This document shows, piece after piece, positions 1-7,900 of a stretch of 18,796 bases of DNA; position 1 is the first letter of the stretch; each line of letters begins with the position of its first letter. Position numbers and translations under genes: made by a program. The notes under the pieces are model-generated. The model saw only the letters and a list, made by a program, of their open reading frames with translations. It was not told the DNA's origin and ran no database searches. Source of the stretch: Verrucomicrobia bacterium SCGC AAA164-M04 (lineage in GTDB: Bacteria; Verrucomicrobiota; Verrucomicrobiae; Verrucomicrobiales; Akkermansiaceae); contig KB912130.1 of NCBI GenBank assembly GCA_000383735.1, positions 7,467 to 26,262 of the forward strand, given 5' to 3'.

Positions 1-3000
1 GATGCTCGTTTCGTGGATACGGATGCTGACGGGATTACCGACATTAAAGAGACTGAGCTCGAAACTGACGTGACTAAAAAGACGATCTTTTATTTGCAGT
101 CGGTTTATAACAACGCAATAGCTGATGCGAGAGCGGTAGGACGTAATGATGTCACGGCAAACCCTCAAAGTTATGAGCTCACCACCTTGGCAGCTTACAG
201 GATTGTAGTTGCAGAGCGGGATCGTCGCTTTATTGATAGTGACGGTGATGGGCTGACTAATAAAAAAGAAAGCGAGCTATTTTCAAATCCCTCTGAAGAA
301 ACCACTTTTTACTTTCAGGACTCTTATGACAGCGCAATAGCTGATGCAAGAGAGTCCGGACTAACGGAAGTTCTTTCCAACCCTCAAAACTACAGCCTTA
401 AAACCGAGGAGGCTTACAATCTCGTGGTTTCTCAGAGGGATGCTCGCTTTGAAGATACCGACGGAGATGGTATTACTAATCTCAAGGAAGCTGAACTCGA
501 GACAGATCCAAATGATGGGACTGTCTTTTATCTAGAAAATACTGGGTTTGAAGATGCGGTGGCTGCGGCCCGCCAGACCGGCCGAAATGATGTTGTGGTT
601 TTTCCTTTTGGCTACGGGCTCGTTGCGCTCGAAGATTATAATAGAGTTGTAGCGGAACGTGATGAACGGTTCTCTGACTCTGATGGTGATGGGCTCACTG
701 ACTTCAAGGAGGCAGAACTGGAAACGAACCAATCCCTTGAAACCGTCTTCTATCTTCGTCCCGCCTATACCGCTGCGATTGCCGAGGCTAGGCACCTAGG
801 CCGTAATGATATTCTGGAGAGTCCACAAAATTTTGATCTCACGACAAAAGGCGCTTTCAACGCGGTATTGGCGGAACGTGATGCTCGTCCTACCGCCGAG
901 GCTTATGCCGCTATTGTTCTCGAGAGGGATACTCGTTATCTCGATAGCGACGGAGATGGGCTCACCGACCTCAAAGAAGGGGAGTTACAATCAAACTTGG
1001 CGACTGAAACTAGATTCATCCTTAAAGATGATCATGAGGTCGCGCTCCAAGCTTCCCGAGAAACAGGTCGGAACGATGTTTTATTCAATCCCCAAAACTT
1101 TGAACTTACGACACGTGCTGCGTTTAATAGCATTGTCACCCAGCGGGATGCTCGCTTCCTTGATAGTGATAGTGACGGGCTGACTGATGAAAAGGAGGGG
1201 GAAATTGGAACCGATGCCAATAAACAGACATCATTTTTCCTCGGAAATACTTTTGAGAATCTTTTCACGGATGCGAAAGGGGCAGCAGTTGAAGAGGTCT
1301 TGGCAAACCTTCAGAATTTTGGGTTGATTTCCAAACAGGCATACGACGTCGTCTTGGAAGAGCGCAATAGCCGCTTCCTTGATTCAGACGGAGATGGTTT
1401 GACTGACGAAAAAGAACGTGAGCTTGCAACCGATGCTACCGAAAAAACGAATTTCTACTTAGAAGAAGTCTATGAAAGGGCAATTGCTGAGTCCCTACAA
1501 GTCGGCCGGGACGATGTCACTGCTAACCCCCAGAATTTCAATCTCGCAACTAGGGTTGCCTATAACTCATTGTTGGCGCAAAGAAATGAGCGCTTTCTTG
1601 ATACTGATGGCGACGGTTTGACTAATGATAAAGAGGAGGAGCTCGAAACTGATCCAGATGTTGAAACTCTCTTTTCAATCGATACGGTCCCTCTGAATTT
1701 TGATTTTGCGCTGGCCCAGGTCGCCGATGAAGGGTGGAAATCCACTTCCGCTGGCCTCCAGTTCGCTCTCGCTACCACTGAGGACGCTAGGTTTGCTGAT
1801 TCAGACTTGGACGGGATCACTGATGCTAAGGAAGAGGAGCTGAATACTAATCCGGAAGCTCAGACAGTTTTCTATCTGAAAGATGTCTTTGATGCTGCCG
1901 TGGTTTCTTCTCGGGAGGGAGGGCGTGCCGATGTCACCACCAATCCTCAGAATTATGAACTGACTCCAAGTGCCGCCTATGCAGCGGTGCTGGCAGAGCG
2001 TGATGCTCGGTTCCCTGACAGCGATGGTGATGGTCTCACCGATGACAAAGAAAACGAATTGGCTTCGAATGCTTTAGAAGAAACAAATTTTTATCTGCAA
2101 GGTGCCTATGAATCGGCTCTTGCTAATGCACGCCAAACTGGACGCACCGAAGTCACTGCGAATCCACAAATCTATCAGCTCAAAACACAAGATGCCTACA
2201 ACCTTATTATTGCGCAGCGAGATGCGCGCTTTATAGATAGCGATGAAGATGGGTTGACTGATTTAAAAGAGGAGGAATTGGATACAAACTCTGAAGAAGA
2301 AACGTCGTTTTATCTTCAAAGTGTATTTGAGACGGCTGTCGTAACGGCACAGGAAGAAGGTCGAAATGCCGTCACTAATAATCCTGCTAATTATGATTTG
2401 ACCAGTCAAACGCTTTACAACGCGGTTGTTGCGCAGCGTGATGCGCGGCCGACTCAGGAAGCTTATCAAGTTGTCGTCGCGCAAAGAGATGAACGCTTTG
2501 TGGATACGGATGCTGATGGTATCACTGACGTTAAAGAAGCTGAGCTTTCATCTGATTCTCAGAAAGTAACGACCTTTTATCTCGGAGGAGTTTATCAGGA
2601 GGCAGTTCTTAATGCCCGAATCACAGGAAGAGGGGATGTGATGCGCAATCCTCTGGATTACGAATTGACGACAATTTCTTCCTACAATACTGCGATTGAA
2701 CAAAGGGACGCTCGGCCAACGCAAGTGGCCTATAGCTCAATGGTTGCCCAGCGCGATTCGAGGCCGACACGTGAAGAATACAATTTGGTCGTTCAGGAAA
2801 GAGACACCCGTCCGACCCTTGGTGAAGTCAAGGATGCCCGCTTGGGATCTGTTGTCCTGCAGCCGGATCGTGCGAATAATAGCGTTAAGATTCGCTTCTC
2901 TATTGAAGAGACCGATGACTTTAGAAATTGGACGTCTCGTGGCGGGATTAATGAGCTTATTATGCCTCTTGAGGCTGGTAAAAAGTTCTACCGCTTCGCG

Positions 3001-3015
3001 ATCGAAGACGAGTGA
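1..3015 (+). CDS. Repeat-rich thrombospondin type 3 (calcium-binding) protein, 5' partial
   Basis: The reading frame is open from base 1, so the true start and any signal peptide lie outside the window; a GTG at 13 is only the first possible start codon inside it. The visible part is built of 12 tandem units of about 73 residues. Each opens with an Asp-rich loop of the form DxDxDGxTDxKE, the thrombospondin type 3/EF-loop-like calcium motif. It continues with a TxFYL segment and an AR..GR.DV..NPQ.Y.L segment, and ends in AYxxVVAQRDARF. Units 4, 11 and 12 carry extra 16-residue PTxEAYxxVVxQRDxR modules. The last 60 or so residues form a different, non-repeated domain ending KKFYRFAIEDE. Such proteins are usually exported and stabilised by Ca2+; export here is inferred because the N-terminus is missing. 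No catalytic domain is visible. The function is unknown: a stalk, adhesin or matrix protein is plausible. Confidence 0.85.
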   Translation, partial: DARFVDTDADGITDIKETELETDVTKKTIFYLQSVYNNAIADARAVGRNDVTANPQSYELTTLAAYRIVVAERDRRFIDSDGDGLTNKKESELFSNPSEETTFYFQDSYDSAIADARESGLTEVLSNPQNYSLKTEEAYNLVVSQRDARFEDTDGDGITNLKEAELETDPNDGTVFYLENTGFEDAVAAARQTGRNDVVVFPFGYGLVALEDYNRVVAERDERFSDSDGDGLTDFKEAELETNQSLETVFYLRPAYTAAIAEARHLGRNDILESPQNFDLTTKGAFNAVLAERDARPTAEAYAAIVLERDTRYLDSDGDGLTDLKEGELQSNLATETRFILKDDHEVALQASRETGRNDVLFNPQNFELTTRAAFNSIVTQRDARFLDSDSDGLTDEKEGEIGTDANKQTSFFLGNTFENLFTDAKGAAVEEVLANLQNFGLISKQAYDVVLEERNSRFLDSDGDGLTDEKERELATDATEKTNFYLEEVYERAIAESLQVGRDDVTANPQNFNLATRVAYNSLLAQRNERFLDTDGDGLTNDKEEELETDPDVETLFSIDTVPLNFDFALAQVADEGWKSTSAGLQFALATTEDARFADSDLDGITDAKEEELNTNPEAQTVFYLKDVFDAAVVSSREGGRADVTTNPQNYELTPSAAYAAVLAERDARFPDSDGDGLTDDKENELASNALEETNFYLQGAYESALANARQTGRTEVTANPQIYQLKTQDAYNLIIAQRDARFIDSDEDGLTDLKEEELDTNSEEETSFYLQSVFETAVVTAQEEGRNAVTNNPANYDLTSQTLYNAVVAQRDARPTQEAYQVVVAQRDERFVDTDADGITDVKEAELSSDSQKVTTFYLGGVYQEAVLNARITGRGDVMRNPLDYELTTISSYNTAIEQRDARPTQVAYSSMVAQRDSRPTREEYNLVVQERDTRPTLGEVKDARLGSVVLQPDRANNSVKIRFSIEETDDFRNWTSRGGINELIMPLEAGKKFYRFAIEDE
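13..2811 (+). repeat. Twelve tandem ~219-bp coding repeats plus 48-bp sub-repeats
   Basis: Unit starts by translation are 13, 232, 451, 673, 940, 1159, 1378, 1597, 1795, 2014, 2233 and 2500. Most units are 73 codons. Units 4 and 11 are 89 codons because of one added 16-codon module. Unit 12 is followed by two further such modules (2716-2811). Unit 8 (1597-1794) is only 66 codons and has lost most of the conserved middle. The repeats are conserved in protein but diverged in DNA, so within the window they are not a collapsed assembly repeat. Base 1 falls at the end of another unit, so more copies probably lie upstream. Confidence 0.9.
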
Positions 3016-3053
3016 AAAGAGGATCGGTAATTCTGAATGTGATTGACGGGCCG

Positions 3054-3488
3054 CTATTTGATTTCTTCCTCGACGAAGTCGATGACCAAGTCAATGAGCT
3101 CATCCATCCCATCAATCAGTTCCTCTTCGATAGTTGCAAGGTGATTCGCCTCGGTTTCACTGTAATCGTTGCGATCCTCGGGGCGGGTTTCACACCAACG
3201 ACTGGCGTTGAGAGGGTCGACTAGACTGGTGGCTCCAATGAGTTCGAAAGAGTTGATGATTCGCTGGTGATTTATTCCGCTTTGCCAAAATTCGTGAAGT
3301 GAGTCATCGCTTTGAAGGATGGGGATGGTTTCATAAATATCCATGAGAGCCCGTTCCTCTCGAGTGAAGTCCCGTTCAGAAGATTCGTTTTCAAGGTGAT
3401 CTATGAGAACTTCAATTGGGTCTGGCCATTCAATCGTTTCTTGTGGAAGCATCCTGGTTGGGGTAAAACGCTCAGCGCATTTTGCCAA
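3054..3488 (-). CDS. Small acidic protein, DUF4375/DMP19-like
   Basis: This is a 144-residue protein with 36 Asp/Glu against 11 Lys/Arg, so strongly negative, and with no membrane segment or signal peptide. The middle part (about residues 44-95) reads like the DUF4375/DMP19 family: a helix with LMDIYETI, a segment DSLHEFWQSGINHQRI, then a helix ending SFELIGA. I base this on pattern memory, so treat the family as tentative. The founding member is a DNA-mimic protein, but many relatives are uncharacterised. The C-terminus is an acidic helix rich in Glu and Leu/Ile. The start is uncertain: the longest frame uses TTG at 3488, whereas an ATG at 3452 (residue 13) would give 132 residues; neither has a normal ribosome binding site. 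It converges on the repeat-protein gene with 38 bases between the stops. The 222 bases between it and the peptidase gene contain nothing I can name. Confidence 0.6.
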   Translation of the reverse strand: MAKCAERFTPTRMLPQETIEWPDPIEVLIDHLENESSERDFTREERALMDIYETIPILQSDDSLHEFWQSGINHQRIINSFELIGATSLVDPLNASRWCETRPEDRNDYSETEANHLATIEEELIDGMDELIDLVIDFVEEEIK

Positions 3489-3710
3489 GTGAAAGTGCGG
3501 ACTTTTTTAAATTACGAGGAAGTTAGAAAAACTCATTCCCATTTTCTAGTGAGACGTTCTATTGAGCGGTAATCTGATGTATTGCGCGACTATTTTAAGC
3601 GATCACTTGGTGCGTTAGGATCGAAGGGTTGGTCGATCAGGATTTGGATCTTATTACGTCGATTTCAATGAGTTTGGGATGAACCTAGATTTTCTAGGCC
3701 GAGAGGCAAA

Positions 3711-4865
3711 TCAGTCTTTCCAGTCGAGGCCTTCGTAAAGCGGAGATAAAATTTCGTGGCCACTTGAATTGACCAAGACCATATCTTCGACGCGACAACC
3801 ACCGAGGGTAGAGGAATAGAGGCCAGGTTCGACGGTGAAGAGTTCGTTTTCGAAAATCTCGCTGCCACCATGATCGAGGAGGATAGGCTCGTGGACTTCG
3901 AGTCCGATCCCATGTCCGGTTCCGTGACTCATAAAGGGATGCTTTGTGTCATGTTCGCTGTCTCCGCGTGCTAACGCGAACCCGTGTTCTTTGAGGACGG
4001 CAGTGGTTGCAAGGTGGACCTCTTCACCGGTGGTGCCTGGTTTTAAGGAGATACACCCGGCAGCTTTGGCTTCACAGACGGCGGTGTGCATTCTGAGGGC
4101 CTCATCTGAGGGCGTCCCGTTTACAACGGTTCGGGTCATGTCACCATTGTAGCGAGTTGCGTTATCCATGGGGAAAATATCAACAATCGTAGGAAGCTCC
4201 GTCTTGAGGGGGCCAGTGCCATAGTGGTGGCAGTCGGCAACATGGGGTGCGGTGGCGACGATAGAGTCGTGCGAGTTTGAAAAATTACGTTCGAGAAGGA
4301 AAGCCGTGATCATTGCCCGTAGGCGTTCGGATGTAAGAGCGGCTCCGTCGTGGTGGAGGATTCCTTTCTTGTCTGGAGTAGCATGAGCGATGGTGCGACA
4401 AGCATGAGTTATAGCTTCTCCCGTGATTTTTTGAGCGAGACGAAGATGCTCGATTTCTTGAGCATCTTTAATTCGACGGTTTAGGACGCCGAAGTCAGCT
4501 GAGTAGTGGATAGAGATTCCAGCTTCCTGTATGAAGTGGGCGTAAAGGTAGGGTAGCGAGCGGTCGACTGTGATGATAGATTCCCCAGCTTGGCGAAGGC
4601 ACTCTGCGGTGGCTTGGGCAAGGGCGGTATCACGATCCCCGGAGAGTCCACCTTCCGGAATGAAGTCGGCGGCACAATTGATTTGGTCGGCCTGGACGGC
4701 TTTACGGGCGCGATCTATCTCGATGTCTCGGACTAAGTAGGTGGAAGTGCCATCGGCGAAGTCGATGGCGACCGAGGAGTCGCCGACGAGGAAACGGCAA
4801 CGATGAAAAAGAGTGGCGTTGGTAGTGGAGTGGCCTGCGAGAAGAGTGGTTCGTTTGGATGTCAT
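3711..4865 (-). CDS. M24 family Xaa-Pro peptidase (aminopeptidase P/prolidase type)
   Basis: This 384-residue protein, of normal length, has the two-part M24 layout: an N-terminal creatinase-like domain (about 1-130) and a C-terminal pita-bread metallopeptidase domain (about 135-380). The expected dinuclear metal ligands can be placed at D229 (in VDIFPMD), D242 (in GDMTRT), H318 (in HGTGHGIG), E346 (in FTVEPG) and E360 (in CRVED). H214 and H325 fit the usual substrate-site histidines. Members remove an N-terminal residue preceding proline, or split Xaa-Pro dipeptides, in the cytoplasm. The first Asp sits in an IFPMD context rather than the commoner LDxG, a variant known from a subset of bacterial members. 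There is no signal peptide. The ATG start is 84 bases downstream of the CotH gene's stop on the same strand, so cotranscription is possible. Exact substrate preference cannot be read from the sequence. Confidence 0.9.
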   Translation of the reverse strand: MTSKRTTLLAGHSTTNATLFHRCRFLVGDSSVAIDFADGTSTYLVRDIEIDRARKAVQADQINCAADFIPEGGLSGDRDTALAQATAECLRQAGESIITVDRSLPYLYAHFIQEAGISIHYSADFGVLNRRIKDAQEIEHLRLAQKITGEAITHACRTIAHATPDKKGILHHDGAALTSERLRAMITAFLLERNFSNSHDSIVATAPHVADCHHYGTGPLKTELPTIVDIFPMDNATRYNGDMTRTVVNGTPSDEALRMHTAVCEAKAAGCISLKPGTTGEEVHLATTAVLKEHGFALARGDSEHDTKHPFMSHGTGHGIGLEVHEPILLDHGGSEIFENELFTVEPGLYSSTLGGCRVEDMVLVNSSGHEILSPLYEGLDWKD

Positions 4866-4949
4866 GAAGCGGATGTGGACACCAGGATACTGATCGTCGA
4901 ACGCGGAAGCTCCAACTGTGAATACTCGGTTCTGGATTTTTCCCGGGGT

Positions 4950-7900
4950 TTAGCGGCCACGGAGACGAAGATAGGTTTTGTCCTGATCCGTGCCAATTGG
5001 CGAAGCGATTCGGACCGTGATGGTGGAAGTCTCATTTCCGTTATCGATGCGGGAGACTACTTCTGTCAGCGAAGGATCGCTTGACCAGGTTTTAAGGTCG
5101 GTAGAAACTTCAACCGTAAGAGAGCCTCTGATCCCAGAGTTTTCATTAAAGGTGAGGGTCAGGTAGTTGTCGGTTGAGCCGTCGACTTCGATCGATTGCA
5201 CGGAGGCAACGGGTCCGGGTGCGTCGGATGAATCGATTGGGCTTGAGCCATGGAGGAATTCGAAAAAGTTGAGAAGTTGGTCACCATCGTCGTCGTCAAG
5301 TGGGCCTCCTTGGAGGTCAAAGCCGGCAGCCCAAGTGTCATAGATGAGTCCTGATGGTTCTTCAGTTCCCGGTGATCCGCCTTCGCTTTGGCTGCTCATC
5401 CAATTATTGGGTTCGTTATGATTAGGATTCGATGTTGGGTCAACGAGGACAAGGGAAGGTCCCTCGCCATCTGCGGTGGCGGGCCAAGGTTCCTGATCAT
5501 TGTAGGTAAAGTCTTTGATAGGATCTGGACCGGCACCTAGGATAAGGATTTGCTCACCGTCGTTGCTGAGTCGACCAGTGTATTCGAAGGATTGAACTGA
5601 TGGCTGGCCATATCGTGCTTCGAAGGCGGCGCGGTTACGTAAAAGAAGAATTCGTTCTTCAATTCCCAGAGAGAGGTTGTCGGGGAAGCTAAAGTTGATC
5701 CCTGAGGAAAAGCGGACCTCATTCATATCGAGGGCGCTCTCGCCGACATTGAGGAGTTCGAGAAATTCGAAATCATCGCGGTCTGAACTTACGGCAAGTT
5801 CTGCGATTGTAGTCGGCTTGGCCGGACGGTAGTGGAATTCAGAAACGACGAGGTTATTGGCGTCCGCCGGAACGGAGTCGATGGTAAAGAACGCTTCATT
5901 GAGTGCGCTCCATTCACCACTGGTGCTATTGTAACCTCGGGCACGAAGCAGGGTGGGCTTGCTGAGATTAAATGGACTTGTGACGTTGTCGCCACCGCCA
6001 ACGTTGGTAGTTTGCCCTCGCAGGGTGAGATCCATACGGGTATCCGAACTCGTGCCGCTGGCCTGATGGACTTCCACCGCGATGGTGTTAGTGCCAGAGA
6101 CGAGAGCAGACACTGGAATAGTGGCGTCCTTCCATCCGCTTTCATCTGAAGTGGTGCCATTGGCGTAGTCGTTGAAGGAGGCGTTGTTGCCAAGATTTTG
6201 GCGGAACTGTTCGACACCATTGATGTAAACCGCGGCTCCATCATCATACTTTACGCGTAGGAGGAAGTTTAGGAACACAGTCGGATTGGGGATTTCTATC
6301 GTGGTGCGGTAATAGGTTGTTGCATACTTGTTTCCAGAATCACCTCCGAAGCTGAGTTCGGTGGCTTCTCCGTCTCCACCGTAACCGAGTGGTGAGGGTC
6401 CGGACGACCATGCGGTGTCATTGAAATCGATTGCTCTCCACTCGGTGCCTTGATCGGATCCATTGTCGATATATTTCCATGTGTAACCGGTCGTCATATA
6501 AGTGACAGGTTGCTGTTCGCCGGGTCCACCGCCACCGTTGAATGACGCTTCGGTTGCTGCAGGATTTGGGGTGCCGCCGTTAAGACGTGGGTCGCTGCCA
6601 TCCAAGGTGTAGTAGATTTTGTCGGCGTCGGTCGACATGGTGAGCGGGGTGTCATCTGAAATTGAACCACCGTGTTGGTTGAAGACTGGGGCAATGATGT
6701 CTGGATACATTCCGGCAGATTTGAAGCGTCCAACCATGGTTTGAGCGAGGCCCGGGAAGTGGTTACTGACCAGGTTGTTCTGGTAGTTCAGCCAGTTCTG
6801 GTATTCACGGAAGCGGTTCCCCCAGCGTGCGGACTCGGCAATGAAGCCCGGCCGTGCCTCATCGACTCGCTTCTGCAAGCGTTCGATATTTTTCGCTGGC
6901 GTCATTGCCCCATCATTGAAGTAGTGTTTGTGGATTCGATCTGCGAGCAACATGGCGAAATCCGTGTTGCCGCTGCGTAGGCGTGACATCAGACTCAAAG
7001 GTCCTGCATCGTTTGCAGAGTGCCCGGGATTGCGCAGGTATCCATCAGCGTCTTTCATCTGGAAGCGGAAGGGTTGCCCTTGGGCCTTGGAGCCGAGCAG
7101 CCTGACCTCACTCTCCGAATTTCCGCTGACCCACAGCAGCATGAAGTCGATGAGGTTTGCGACATCAATGTTGTTGTCGTTGTTTTCCCAGGGGTTAGAG
7201 CCTGATGCAAGTGCCTTCGCCTCATTCCAGAAAACGCCGGTGCCGTCGTAAACTTTCTCATCGGCGCGGAAGTTGTCGTTGAGGTTGACCACGTCATAGT
7301 CCGCCTTGGGGCCGCCGAAATAGCTTGATGCCATATCGGCATTCCAGCGCTCACGTAGGTGGTATTGCCCCCAGTAGTTGCCATTGAGATAGACGTGCAC
7401 GAAGCGCCCGTGAGGAGCAAGATTACCCATGTCCAGCATAGAATCATCAGTGAAACGGTTGGACATATAGGCACCGCGGTTAACCATATCATGGGAACCG
7501 CTGCGGAGGTCCATCACGTCAAAGCGGTCGGTTGGCGGGTAGTGTTTGTAATCAAAACCCTCAAAAAGTGGGTAGTTCATCTTGGTGGCGCCGTATTTCG
7601 AGCGGAAGCCGATACGGATGCTCTTTTTTGGAAAGTTCGTGTAGTATCCACCGAAATGCTTTAATCCCCCGTTTTCTTGAAAGCCGGGTGTTCCGTCAGG
7701 GAAGATCATCTCTACGGATGCGGGTGACTCACTACGGATGACGGCTCCGCCTTCATTTAGAAAAGAACCGGGATTTTCAGTGACAATTGAGATTGTGGGT
7801 ACTGATTTGAGGGAATCGATCATTTGCGGCCCGAAAGTTTCTGATTGGGTGACCGAGTCGCGCATACGGGCTTGGTTAACGACGTCTTCAGGGAAGATGT

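Noticed and set aside
3012..3572. Plus-strand frames opposite the small acidic protein gene
   Set aside because: No family resemblance; the minus-strand frame has a family-like pattern and consistent acidic composition.
3684..3698. Small hairpin (CCTAGA/TCTAGG, 3-base loop) just after the peptidase gene
   Set aside because: A 6-bp A/T-containing stem without a T-run on the minus strand; too weak to call a terminator.
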